64,000 nt of DNA from contig NC_092578.1 in NCBI RefSeq assembly GCF_037975245.1, positions 4,096,001 to 4,160,000 of the forward strand. Direction: 5' to 3'. The stretch is from Apostichopus japonicus (Eukaryota > Echinodermata > Holothuroidea > Aspidochirotida > Stichopodidae). The position numbers and the translations under genes were made by a program. This document shows, piece by piece, positions 35,001-48,380 of the stretch (position 1 is its first letter; the number at the start of each line of letters is the position of its first letter). The notes beneath the pieces were generated by a model that ran no database searches, was not told where the DNA came from, and saw only the letters and a list, made by a program, of their open reading frames with translations.

Positions 35001-35850
35001 TAGGGATGCACCGGATATCCGGTCCGGCCGGACTATCCGGCCGGATAGTGAGCAATTATCCGGTTCCGGTTCCGGCCGGATATTTTTCAAAATCCGGCCG
35101 GATCTTTTTCAAAATCTGGCCTGAATTATTCCTTAAAAAGGTGTTGGTATTAACTTAAATCAATGTAAACTATTTCCAAAAATTGATAAAAACATTCAAA
35201 GTAAGGAAAAATTAGGTTTAACATGTTTAATTTAATTTTCTCAATGGTCTGACCCACTGTTTCTAAAGATCAACCAAAGTAATACAACGACTGTAATAAT
35301 ATGAGGCTATATACAACAAATTCAGTTTGCTTTGAAATCCATTCTTGCAGCCTTCATCAGTTTAATATTGTGCAGTTAAAATAGACCATTCATATACTTA
35401 TCAGTCAAAATACTGTTCCATTGAATCTTTACTTTCCCATTATTGTTGGCATTCATGTTTTCTCTGAATTTTTATGTGTGAAACAATCTCTTATATGGTT
35501 TAATACGTCTGAACTTCATAGGTAGTGTGCAGTATTTTTCCAACAAACAAATTTAAATACTGTATCAAGCTTGTCAACAATTATATTGTAGTTATTTTAT
35601 TAAAAAATGTAGATTACACCAATTCAAGTCATATTTAATCTCATAAATGGGGTCTTAATTTTGCCTTCTTTGTAATATGCGTATACCTCACCTAAGATTT
35701 GCTCCTTGTTTCATACTTCTACTTCTAATTAATGATTTTCTTTTGTGTAATGAAAAAATCCGGTTCCGGCCAGATTTTATCCGGCCGGATTTCATGTACT
35801 ATCCGGCAAAATCCGGCTGGATCAAAAAATTTGGATCCGGTGCATCCCTA
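35001..35850. mobile_element. 850-bp hAT-like non-autonomous element with CCGGCCGG ends
   Basis: Terminal inverted repeats TAGGGATGCACCGGAT are exact at both ends, followed by clusters of (A)TCCGGCCGGAT palindromes. Perfect 8-bp target duplication ATACATAG at 34993-35000 and 35851-35858. The AT-rich interior has no transposase. Terminal sequence and duplication length fit the hAT superfamily. Confidence 0.93.
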
Positions 35851-35858
35851 ATACATAG

Positions 35859-38800
35859 TGTATCATTGAATTGTACATACATTTATGCTTTTGTGTGAAA
35901 ACTATTTATTGAGCAAGCCAATAAGTCAACATAATTTAAATTATTAAAATCTAAAAAAATCAATTCTAGAAATGTGGACAGGTCTTTTCGTTCGACTTAC
36001 AGAAAATAAATATCACCGTTTTCAAAAGATCATGTACAGATTAATTCAAGTATCTAACTGTGTAGTTCACCAAAATGCAGGTCTTTGGCACAGTTTGGAC
36101 ATCCCTTCCCAGAGTAACAGAACTATAATAAGTATTATACTTATACATATAACATGTTTAGGTAATCTGCTAATTCTGGTTGGACTTCAGTCCCCAATGA
36201 TGGAAGCCCTTAAGAACCATCTAGCTTGTAACTCCACAAGTGGAAGCCGTTTGGGCAGTAACCCTGACCTGTAGTGTGTTTCCTGTGATTTGTGTCATGT
36301 TGGCTGACTGTGCTAATGGTGCCATTTGGTGATACTAATCTGTAGTGTATTGTATACATACAGTAGCAATGCCTACCGCTGCATAAACCTACTGTATCTA
36401 ACAGTAATGACAGGATATTATTCATTGGACTGCATTCTAAACTACTTATCGTTACTAGGGAATCAAGTCGCTAATTATCAATGTTTACATTACAATATAT
36501 ATATACGGCTTTCAGAATGTCTGGAAGATTACCAGCACTGGGTAAAATATAGTATTTTTGAGAGTTGCAGAACTTTGTGAAGTTTTGGAATGCCATGGTT
36601 AGAAATGCTAGCATGTTGTCTATGCTTTTCTTTTCTTTTCTTTTTAAACAATTTTTACTAGTATCCAAATCACTGGCTTGAATGTCGAAACATTTCATAT
36701 CTCTCTTGAAATGAAGAAATTTTCCCAAACGTAAAAGTAGCTCTAGATATATTTAATTTCTCACTATATTCACTAAAGGTTTACTTTATAGGCAACATTC
36801 AGAACTAGATTTTTCCCCTCTTGTTTGTCCCTTATGCCACCAGTTTTTGTCTTTTGTTTTTGTTAGTTAGTCGCAGTAATTATTTGCAAAGGTTAGGCTA
36901 GCACCATTATCTCTGTAACATGAATGTTCCTTAGATGAAGACTGCAGTAAGTGTTGATTTTTTTTTTTTTTTTTTTAACTATCAATAGGATTTTCATGAT
37001 CTTTTAAGCATCTTTTGTGATGATGCATGTTTTGTTCTTGAAAGGACATTCAGCCGTTTGAAATAATGCTGGATTCTTTAGATGTATAAATGACATTTAA
37101 TGGACGTGAATGCTTACCATCATTGTTAATTTTAATAGGTTTGTGTTGGCCTCCATTAATACTGTCTTCCTTTAGTCTTCTTTTCAACTGTCAGACCTAC
37201 CCTCCCCTGCCCTCCCCCTCCCACTCCCCAAGAAAAATGTTTTGCTATTCTGCTTTTTTTCAATTGATTGATTGTTGCTGACAAAGTTCATAATTATGAC
37301 TTAAACGATAAGGAACTGAGATGTAAATTGTCTTCAACATTTCCTCATTCTTAGGTCATTAGGTCAAACTATTTAGTCCTTAATAAGTAGTACAATTTAG
37401 TTGGCTCCCCTGTTCATCAGTCTGATGCCTAGCAATACAGCGCTTACGACATGTTCACACTTACTAGGTTGCAGCCCTATTAAAGTGAACCAGGAACAAG
37501 TCGTAGAGTGATGGTGCTAGATTTTTTGTTGTTTTTGTTGTGTCACCATTGTTAACTTTGCTCTCACTTTGTCTCCAGTTAACATACATGCACAGGTCTA
37601 ACCTACAGTATCCAACCTGTAATAGTTGGTAGTCCATATATTAGTTCTGAGCCTCCTATGAACCCACTTCCACATCACCATCCCTCTTTAATACACTTTC
37701 CATTGCAAATCTACAATTCTGGACACTTGTCTTCAAAATGTTACTTACAACTTAGGTACTGTTGTCAACCATAAGAAGCTGAAGGGGAGGGGGGGGGGGG
37801 AAGAGGGGCTGGATAACACATATGGGCAATTGTGCTTCCATAGTTTCACATAGTTGGCACTGCAGGTGTTTTAAAGACAATCCCAAGTTGTTTGATAATG
37901 ATGCGTCCTAGCTGAGCAGGAGTTTGTAGGCTGCTGCAGAACTTTCTTATTGACACAGTGCCTTCACAAGCTACATACAGACACACAGACAGACAGACAC
38001 AGTGACAGGATAGCAAATAACAGATGTAAATAACATGTAAGTTTGAGTGACTTTCATTCACTCTAGATATCTGACTGGGGGGATATTCCTCAGCGATACT
38101 TTTATACATTTCATTTTCATTTATTTTTCCATTTTCTCACAATGTTTATATAATAATAGGACTGTGAAGACAATACCATGCAAAGAAAATAATAAGTAGT
38201 AATTCAAATAAAAGAAAAATAATGGAAATTACGGAGAGAAAATGGTGGAAGGGCTTGGAAGCCGTAGCTTGTACAAGAAGCCCACCAAGAATAAAGGTAA
38301 CAAGTATAAAGTATATGGACATGATAATAAAGCCCCTTACATTTGATACTCTGACAGTCGGAATCCGTAGAAAAAAATCATTCTTGGGTGTGTCACATGA
38401 CTTATAGTACTTAGGGACCTTTTGTTTCCCTCGAAAATGAAAATAGAAATCAGAAATGAAAACAGCATTTTCTTTTGGTTAAAGGAAGTAGTAGATATGC
38501 TTCTATGGTGAATTTGTATATTAGATTTTGACGACCTTGCACCCGAACATCATCATAATTTTTTTTGATTTTCAATATCGACAATAAATGCAGTACTTAC
38601 GATACTGTTTTCCGCTTATTCATTTCTCTTTAATTTTCAAATTTTTTAAACAGTCAATTGCTTTTTTTTTGGCATTTTTAATGGGAGCTGCCTGTACGAC
38701 ACATGGCTCGATAATTTGAGACCAAGCCACTTTGAATACTCAGGTCATGTCCTTTTTATCATCTCTGAGTCCACGAGACGATTTGGTTATAGATTAACTT

Positions 38801-41536
38801 CTCTTGTTCATAAATTTCTTCAGCAGACTAAAACGTTGAGTTTGAAAGTACAACGTTTATTAATCAGTTACTGTGTTATTGTGTGTCTACAGTGAAATTA
38901 TCTATAGCACAGACATGTACAGAACTGTACTGAAGTTTCCAAGCCCAAAAAAAAAAAAAAAATTAATTTGGGCAGAGAAAAATTATTATATGGAAATGTT
39001 TTAATCATCACGTAATATGATAGCGTCCCAGAATTCATATTTAGGTTATGGTTTATAGGGTTCCCTGCCACATTTTTTTCTCTTTCACAACTACCATAAA
39101 AGTCTCATTTTTGGACTCTGGCTACCGTATAACTTTAAATACACTATAGTGTGTCGGCTAGTTTGCACTGCTCCAGAAGATGCCGAAAAACCAATGCAGC
39201 TCTAGGTAATTTCCATGGAGTTTGTTTCTTTGTTTGTTGTTTCTTAAACCTGTCTTTTGTGGCCGAAATCCTGCCTGCAGATCATATCAGCCGACAATCT
39301 TCCACCAAATGGAAGTCTGCTTAGGTCCTCAGCAGACCATTAGCTGGTCTAAGGTTTTCTCACCCTACCAGCATACATTTGCTCTCGGTATAAGTATTGC
39401 GAGATTTGCTTTATTCCATATAGCTCTTCTTCTTCTGCTACTGACCAATGTTTTTCTCTTGGGTCCTGGTAGGAACTTAGTTGGCCGATGATGACATCAT
39501 GCTCAGAGTAACAGTTCTTAACCGATATGAATCAAAACAATCTCCTTTCCTGCGTGTCAAGTGTGAATGTTGCTATAGGTAAAGTTGACAGAAGGGACTG
39601 ACTGCCAAAACTTAGAGTTATGTTGATTTTACTTAAAATTAAAAGGCAGACCTTGTAACAGTTGAAAGAAGGCTTGCCAAGTCACTGTCGTCATTCTCCC
39701 TATTATGCCCGGTCTGTATAGACAGTCCCAACGTCCTCCTTGCGCCTGCATGGACAGTACACAGAAAGTTTAGTCCTCTAATACATGGCGTGTGTACAGG
39801 AAGAGAACCCAGGTGATTCAAGCAGTGTAGATAGGTTGTACTCAATTACTCAGTAGACCATAGCATCGCACAAACAAACAGTAGCAACAACTACGTATAC
39901 ATACTAGTAGACGTATTGTCGAAGAAGTCGTCACCTTCAAAATGGACAAAAAAGTTTATCAAACTTTTGTTGAGCATAAATTTGTGTGCGGAGAGTCAGG
40001 GATTGAAGTCGATGATGAAAGTACTGAAATCTGATAAATGGGACGTTGTCTGTATATCACAGAAGATGTTTGTTGCTATTGGAAAAAAAAATTTTAACAA
40101 TTTTTTTTTCAACAATTTTTTTCCCCAACATTTTTGAGTAAATACTAAACTCTGGCTATAAGTAACGTTGTGAAGAAATTGGTGATTATATTCTTATTTG
40201 ATCGAATTGAAATCTTAATTTGAGCAACGCATTGATCATAGTTTTGAACTGCATCGTCAAGGAAATGCTGACCAAACAAATAAAGCCTCATAATTTCCCA
40301 TCTCTTCCTGTGATGAACTCGAAATGACTGTTGTTGAAAGGGAAACCAAAACCGAGCCTGGATCAAGCCGTGCCTGAGATCTCATCTAACTGAAAGTACA
40401 GTGCACGTATTAATGGCAAAGGTATTGCCCCCTAAGTCGATGTATACAATGTGTGTTTTGTTCAACTTGATATACTATATGCAACAACTGAAGTATCAAC
40501 TGTTTTAACAATTAAAAAACGTAGAAGTGAAGCAATTCAGTAAACAGGGAAGTGTGACATGATGAAAGAACTGTTTGCCAGTCTTGAGTATAGCGCAGTG
40601 ATTTCAATCAGTTGCCTTCTCTTACTGTAGTTCATCGTAAATCAGTTAGGAAAGCTCATTTGAAGCCCTGTATCCTTTATTATGTGTCAAACCGTCTCTT
40701 TTTCCATGATCGTTCAGAGATGTACGAGGCAGGGGGGTGTATTAAATTATCGTAGCCATTCCTGCTACAGATGAGAGTATACTATACCTCGGCCACCAAC
40801 ATGTGACTACTTTCTTAAGTACTGAGGAATGAGGTATACATAGGCACCACATTATTCTTATTTGCAGTAACAACCATGTTGAATGGAGTTGTTTTGAATC
40901 TCCCATTTCCAATCTTCCAAAGTCAAACACAGCAAACCCAGGGGGGATGACTTCACTCCATAACAACACTGCACACGTCACTACTGTACATAGTACATAC
41001 TGCACAGTAATGATGATGAATGAGACAAGAAAATGTTGTTCTTGGTGAGGGTTTGAATGAGGAACCTAGAGGGAGGTGGTTGTGGAGCAGACCCTCTAGT
41101 GGCTACACCACACTGTCACTTTTGTTGTCAATCTTGACATGGGATACTGCAATTTGTCTTTGGCAACTAGATTGAGATTTAACTAAAAATGGACACTATT
41201 GCAAAAAAATGGCAGTTATTCCGTATAGTTCAACTTTTTGCAAAACCAAATCATAGACTGTCAGAGAAAATCATTTAGTGTTCTAACATTCTGCTTAGTA
41301 CATCAGAGGTTTCAAAAATTTGATTTGATTGAAATAAAATATTTGGGTCACAAAGAGAAGTAAAATACTGTTCAATGTTCTGTTTACTAATCTGTCTATA
41401 GAGAGAAGTTTTGCAATAAATTTGCATTCATAGAAATTCTAGGTTAACCTCAGTCTGTTTAATAGTCTCCTACTCGAATTGATGGCCTGTATCACATTCT
41501 CTGGGATTTTAAATTTATCCAGTATGGCATCACAAA
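35859..41536. other. No recognised gene
   Basis: AT-rich sequence with homopolymer runs (T at about 36959-36977, A at about 38946-38962). Short open frames lack supported splice sites. A reading frame of about 60 codons at 40367-40180 (minus) looks somewhat protein-like but has no recognisable domain. Confidence 0.45.
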
Positions 41537-41542
41537 ATGCTT

Positions 41543-41671
41543 TGCAGAATGGTCAAATTGCTATGCAGAATGGTCAAATTGCTATGCAAAATGGTCAAAC
41601 TGCTATGCAAAATGGTCAAACTGCTATGCAAAATGGTCAAACTGCTATGCAGAATGGTCAAATTGCTATAC
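41543..41671. repeat. 21-bp minisatellite, about six units
   Basis: Unit AATGGTCAAACTGCTATGCA with G/A variants. The unit length is a multiple of three, which makes a false open frame. Confidence 0.95.
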
Positions 41672-41989
41672 AAGTCTAAGGATATCTGTAGCAGGTGTTT
41701 TCGTACTGTATTTTTTACACAGTAACCATTAGTATGTTATTAGAGACACTAAACTTATTGCCTTGATACTTTCAGTTGACTATAATGTTGTACTTACATT
41801 GTTGTAGTAATGTTGTCATATAATGTTGTAATCTAATGTAATATATATTGTGGTAATATAATGTTGTACTGACATCAAAGTCCACTGGATATTAAACTTA
41901 GTGTGTACGTGATCTAGCATAGCGTAATTACTCCAATGAAGTACCATCTTGACATTTAATCAATGATGATAAATGCAGTTAGTTTTATG

Positions 41990-42255
41990 ATGCTTAAAGC
42001 ATACACAAATGTGGGAGAAGCCCACGAGGGTTTATGGCATCAGGTGGCTTCCAATTCAACGTTGTAACTCAAATTTGGAATCTTTTCGAATTTATAGAAA
42101 GACATTTCAGGTGGGAATACCATACTGTAGATTGCTCTTGGGATGAAAAACCCTCTTTACTATGACCCGGCTGGGGATCGAACCCCGAACCTCCGATTGC
42201 TAAGCCTCATTGCTTCAAATGTCACTGCCCTTATTCACTCGGCCACAGCACTGGT
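41990..42255 (-). mobile_element. tRNA-derived SINE
   Basis: The minus strand starts GTGCTGTGGCCGAGTGAATA (A box at about 42246-42236) and has GGGGTTCGATCCCC at 42186-42173 (B box), spaced as in tRNA-derived pol III promoters. A body of about 170 bp of non-tRNA sequence follows. The head resembles a long-variable-arm tRNA (Leu or Ser type) but lacks the full cloverleaf. Confidence 0.75.
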
Positions 42256-44439
42256 ATTTTGGATTATAAGTGCAGTCTTGGAGTGGGAGGCTTAAATCAG
42301 GACTTGTCAATCAATGTGGAGAAGTATTCTGATTCCAACTACAATTTGATATTCAAATGGATTTGAGATTTGAGGTCCGAGGGGGAAGTAGTAGGTATAA
42401 TATGGGGGTCATTGGGGGTGTAGTGTAGAAAGTGACCAATGTAGTGGACTACATCGTTATGAATGTGAATTTGTTGATTGGGAGACAGGAAGGACCATAA
42501 CCAGTTTTGTGGTTCACTAGCACATTAAATATTGTTGTTCAGTGTACTTTGCATTGGTATAATATTTATGATATATGGTAAATAGAACTATTTAATAGCT
42601 GTCGATGAAAGATACAGTCTTATATATACAACAGCAGAATCTCATTTATAAACTCCATCATAAGAGGATTCTCTCCATGCAGTAGCACTTTTGAACTCCA
42701 CTGAACTGGGACTCTTATCTATGACCTCACAAACTTCTAACTTCCCATCTATGTGAATTTGTGGACCTTACTGTATATTATGCATGTACATTCATGTAAT
42801 AATTGATTGCAGTGAATTAACCTCAGTATGTCATACTGTCCTTGATGTACTAAACATTATAGCTCAAGTAGTGAGGGGTTGGGATGGGGTTACTCGTAAG
42901 CTAACCCCTCTCCCAACGGCCCAACCGACGAAAGAGTTAAATCATTTCATTTTTTTCTGGCATATAATCTCCAATAGTTTTTGTTTGATTAGATATTGGC
43001 GCCTACTCAAGAAAACATTTATCCTCTTTGGCATGATGTAAAGTATATGTTTCCGGCAAAATGGTCTGAGTGATTTTCATGCATTAAGCGTCCAACTTTG
43101 GGACAGTCTTGATAATCTTGTTACAGCCAGAGTAAATATCCAAGTAGGTTACAAGACTTTAGTACTTAAAAAGTGTAAAACCTTTGTATGGATTAGCAAA
43201 CCTGTATTGCTCTGGCTGTTGTGTTTGGATATATTTGCTTTGCTGCATTAAATTCCCTGCCCCCCCCAAAAAAAATCCATTATAAAACAAAAAATGTGTA
43301 ACTGATTAACAGTACATAACAATGTGGTCTCCAAAACCATCACAACTTGTGAGGATAATTAAGTTGGAATAATTTTGTGTGTAGAGGAACATTGATGTTT
43401 ATTTAGTGGAAATTTATTTAGGCCATATTCACTAATTTAACAAAAATAAGAAACTAGAAACCTACTGGCCATTGCAGGGCATTTCCAGCATATTTGGTGG
43501 TTGGGTAGAGGGTTGAGGAGGGGGGGGGTGGGTGGGGAGGGGACTTACACATCAGTTTAAAGTTCTGCTTATTGTTACATAGCAACTGACAATAGATGCT
43601 GGTCAATATTAACACAAACAAATAAAACATGAATTTTGTGTTCATGTTCTATTAATTGATTGGACATTGATACACTTTCAGCTGCAATTAGGACTAAATA
43701 AGGTTGTTTTCTCTTCTTTGTTTTTTACACAGTCAATATTATTTCTCTAAAAAGATCGGGCTGCTAAAAGCATACGAGTGCCAACATAGATAATGACAAT
43801 GTGTATACTGTGTGTGTAGAGTGTGTGTTATAGTGTAGGTATGTATATATAAGTGCCAAACCGATTTCAAGTGCCAGAAATTTATTGACACTAGATAAAA
43901 GTACTAAAGGAGGAAACTTGATATGGTTAACTGCAATCCAAACACAACAAAAGACTAGAGTTTTTAAGTTATCATAAACCATTCCATTATTTTGATAGGT
44001 AATCATGATGATTAGTAATACGTATATATCATTTCTTGATTCATTTAATTTGAAGTTAAAACTTCCTGTTTCTTGGAGGATTATTGGATCGGTTTGGTCT
44101 TAATATGCTTCACGACTCTCAGTAAGCTGTAAAACACTATCAGGTAATGGCAGTACAAATTGCATTGTAATTGTTTATGCACATGTGTTCATATGATATA
44201 TGCTGCAAAAATGTCTACCTTGACTTAATGATTGATTGTCAGCTTCAGTGTGAATGTATTCCAGACATTCTGTTGAACTTGCAGTGTTCAATGACATCCT
44301 AATTTCAAGCCTGCTGCCATTAAAGGAGAAGTATACTGCCAAAAATGTTAAGGGTTTACCAGGGGTGTGTACATGTATATTATACAGTGTGTAAATAGTG
44401 TGCACAGTTTGTACTGTGTGGGAAGATTGGTTTGTGCAG
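42256..44439. other. No recognised gene
   Basis: AT-rich sequence with a G-rich run at 43516-43543. Nothing else is supported. Confidence 0.5.
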
Positions 44440-46200
44440 ATGTGTATGTTGTCTTTGGTATGTACAAATTGTATGGTGTCTTTGGTATGTACAGATTGTA
44501 TGGTGTCTTTGGTATGTACAGATTGTATGGTGTCTTTGGTATGTACAGATTGTATGGTGTCTTTGGTATGTACAGATTATATGGTGTGTACAGATCAGTA
44601 GGGTGTAAATGGTGTGCACAGTTTGTACATTGTGGGAAGATTGTATGTGCAGATGTGTATGCTTGTCTTTGGTATGTACAGATTGTATGGTGTCTTTGGT
44701 ATGTACAGATTATACGGTGTGTACAGATCAGTAGGGTGTAAATGGTGTGCACAGTTTGTACTGTGGGAAGATTGTATGTATTGTATGTACAGATGTGTAT
44801 GTTGTCTTTGGTATGTACAGATTGTATGGTGTCTTTGGTATGTACAGATTATACGGTGCTTACAGATCAGTAGGGTGTAAATGGTGTGCACAGATTGTAT
44901 GTATTGTATGTGCAGATGTGTTAATTGTCTTTGGTATGTACAGATTGTATGGTGTCTTTGGTATGTACAGATTATACAGTGTGTACAGATCAGTAGGGTG
45001 TAAATGGTGTGCACAGTTTGTACATTGTGGGAAGATTGTATGTGCAGATGTGTATGCTTGTCTTTGGTATGTACAGATTGTATGGTGTCTTTGGTATGTA
45101 CAGATTATACGGTGTGTACAGATCAGTAGGGTGTAAATGGTGTGCACAGTTTGTACTGTGGGAAGATTGTATGTATTGTATGTACAGATGTGTATGTTGT
45201 CTTTGGTATGTACAGATTGTATGGTGTCTTTGGTATGTACAGATTATACGGTGCTTACAGATCAGTAGGGTGTAAATGGTGTGCACAGTTTGTACATTGT
45301 GGGAAGATTGTATGTGCAGATGTGTATGCTTGTCTTTGGTTTGTACAGATTGTATGGTGTCTTTGGTATGTACAGATTATACGGTGTGTACAGATCAGTA
45401 GGGTGTAAATGGTGTGCACAGTTGTACTGTGAGAAGATTGTATGTATTGTATGTACAGATGTGTATGTTGTCTTTGGTATGTACAGATTGTATGGTGTCT
45501 TTGGTATGTACAGATTATACGGTGTGTACAGATCAGTAGGGTGTAAATGGTGTGCACAGTTTGTACTGTGGGAAGATTGTATGTATTGTATGTACAGATG
45601 TGTATGTTGTCTTTGGTATGTACAGATTGTATGGTGTCTTTGGTATGTACAGATTATACGGTGTGTACAGATCAGTAGGGTGTAAATGGTGTGCACAGTT
45701 TGTACTGTGTGGGAAGATTGGTTTGTGCAGATGTGTTAATTGTCTTTGGTATGTACAGATTGTATGGTGTCTTTGGTATGTACAGATTATACGGTGCTTA
45801 CAGATCAGTAGGGTGTAAATGGTGTGCACAGTTTGTACATTGTGGGAAGATTGTATGTGCAGATGTGTATGCTTGTCTTTGGTATGTACAGATTGTATGG
45901 TGTCTTTGGTATGTACAGATTATACGGTGTGTACAGATCAGTAGGGTGTAAATGGTGTGCACAGTTTGTACTGTGGGAAGATTGTATGTATTGTATGTAC
46001 AGATGTGTATGTTGTCTTTGGTATGTACAGATTGTATGGTGTCTTTGGTATGTACAGATTATACAGTGCTTACAGATCAGTAGGGTGTAAATGGTGTGCA
46101 CAGTTTGTACTGTGGGAAGATTGTATGTATTTTATGTACAGATGTGTATGTTGTCTTTGGTATGTACAGATTGTATGGTGTCTTTGGTATGTGCAGATGT
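44440..46200. repeat. Higher-order minisatellite, domain 1 (27-bp units in about 135-bp superunits)
   Basis: Starts with about five tandem copies of the 27-bp unit GGTATGTACAGATTGTATGG + TGTCTTT. Then a superunit of 124-139 bp repeats about 12 times, marked by CAGATCAGTAGGGTGTAAAT at about 44590, 44723, 44862, 44986 and on to 46072. Spacings alternate among 133, 138 and 139 bp. Confidence 0.95.
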
Positions 46201-48380
46201 GTATGGTGTGTACAGATTAGTAGAGTGTGTACAGATTAGTAGGGTGTGTACAGATTAGTAGGGTGTGTACAGATTAGTAGGGTGTGTACAGATTAGTAGG
46301 GTGTGTACAGATTAGTAGGGTGTGTACTGTGTATTGATACTACGAATGGTATTTAGTATGTACAGATGTGTATGGTGTGTACAGATTACTAGAGTGTGTA
46401 CAGATCAGTAGGGTGTGTACAGATTAGTAGGGTGTGTACAGATTAGTAGGGTGTGTACAGATTAGTAGGGTGTGTACTGTGTATTGATACTACGAATGGT
46501 ATTTAGTATGTACAGATGTGTATGGTGTGTACAGATTAGTAGAGTGTGTACAGATCAGTAGGGTGTGTACAGATTAGTAGGGTGTGTACAGATTAGTAGG
46601 GTGTGTACTGTGTATTGATACTACGAATGGTATTTAGTATGTACAGATGTGTATGGTGTGTACAGATTAGTAGAGTGTGTACAGATCAGTAGGGTGTGTA
46701 CAGATTAGTAGGGTGTGTACAGATTAGTAGGGTGTGTACAGATTAGTAGGGTGTGTACTGTGTATTGATACTACGAATGGTATTTAGTATGTACAGATGT
46801 GTATGGTGTGTACAGATTAGTAGAGTGTGTACAGATCAGTAGGGTGTGTACAGATTAGTAGGGTGTGTACAAATTAGTAGGGTGTGTACAGATTAGTAGG
46901 GTGTGTACTGTGTATTGATACTACGAATGGTATTTAGTATGTACAGATGTGTATGGTGTGTACAGATTAGTAGAGTGTGTACAGATCAGTAGGGTGTGTA
47001 CAGATTAGTAGGGTGTGTACAGATTAGTAGGGTGTGTACAGATTAGTAGGGTGTGTACTGTGTATTGATACTACGAATGGTATTTAGTATGTACAGATGT
47101 GTATGGTGTGTACAGATTAGTAGAGTGTGTACAGATCAGTAGGGTGTGTACAGATTAGTAGGGTGTGTACAAATTAGTAGGGTGTGTACAGATTAGTAGG
47201 GTGTGTACTGTGTATTGATACTACGAATGGTATTTAGTATGTACAGATGTGTATGGTGTGTACAGATTAGTAGAGTGTGTACATATCAGTAGGGTGTGTA
47301 CAGATTAGTAGGGTGTGTACAGATTAGTAGGGTGTGTACAGATTAGTAAGGTGTGTACTGTGTATTGATACTACGAATGGTATTTAGTATGTACAGATGT
47401 GTATGGTGTGTACAGATTAGTAGAGTGTGTACAGATCAGTAGGGTGTGTACAGATCAGTAGGGTGTGTACAGATTAGTAGGGTGTGTACAGATTAGTAGG
47501 GTGTGTACTGTGTATTGATACTACGAATGGTATTTAGTATGTACAGATGTGTATGGTGTGTACAGATTAGTAGAGTGTGTACAGATCAGTAGGGTGTGTA
47601 CAGATTAGTAGGGTGTGTACAGATTAGTAGGGTGTGTACAGATTAGTAGGGTGTGTACTGTGTATTGATACTACGAATGGTATTTAGTATGTACAGATGT
47701 GTATGGTGTGTACAGATTAGTAGAGTGTGTACAGATCAGTAGGGTGTGTACAGATTAGTAGGTGTGTACAAATTAGTAGGGTGTGTACAGATTAGTAGGG
47801 TGTGTACTGTGTATTGATACTACGAATGGTATTTAGTATGTACAGATGTGTATGGTGTGTACAGATTAGTAGAGTGTGTACAGATCAGTAGGGTGTGTAC
47901 AGATTAGTAGGGTGTGTACAGATTAGTAGGGTGTGTACAGATTAGTAAGGTGTGTACTGTGTATTGATACTACGAATGGTATTTAGTATGTACAGATGTG
48001 TATGGTGTGTACAGATTAGTAGAGTGTGTACATATCAGTAGGGTGTGTACAGATTAGTAGGGTGTGTACAGATTAGTAGGGTGTGTACAGATTAGTAGGG
48101 TGTGTACTGTGTATTGATACTACGAATGGTATTTAGTATGTACAGATGTGTATGGTGTGTACAGATTAGTAGAGTGTGTACAGATCAGTAGGGTGTGTAC
48201 AGATTAGTAGAGTGTGTACAGATTAGTAGGGTGTGTACAGATTAGTAAGGTGTGTACTGTGTATTGATACTACGAATGGTATTTAGTATGTACAGATGTG
48301 TATGGTGTGTACAGATTAGTAGGGTGTGTACTGTGTATTGATACTACGAATGGTATTTAGTATGTACAGATGTGTATGGT
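46201..48380. repeat. Higher-order minisatellite, domain 2 (19-bp units in 150-bp superunits)
   Basis: The 19-bp unit AGATTAGTAGGGTGTGTAC repeats in groups of about five, separated by a 55-bp link with TTGATACTACGAATGG. The link recurs about 15 times (46334 to 48337), nearly always 150 bp apart. One superunit is 131 bp (one 19-mer fewer) and the last is 73 bp. Confidence 0.96.

Noticed and set aside
39942-40034. Short plus-strand frame starting MDKKVYQTFVEHKF
   Set aside because: About 30 codons, ends in a stop with no donor and no recognisable family.
41479-41725. Open frames with NGQIAMQ or CRMVKLL repeats
   Set aside because: A 21-bp minisatellite read in two frames.
44348-46220. Many open frames of 80-144 codons on both strands (HTIYTLLIC- and MYRLYGVFG-type repeats)
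   Set aside because: They arise because the 27-bp minisatellite unit is a multiple of three and lacks stops in several frames; there is no start, domain or splice context.
44440-48380. CRISPR-like array of regular repeats
   Set aside because: No unique spacers; it is a hierarchical tandem repeat in an animal genome.
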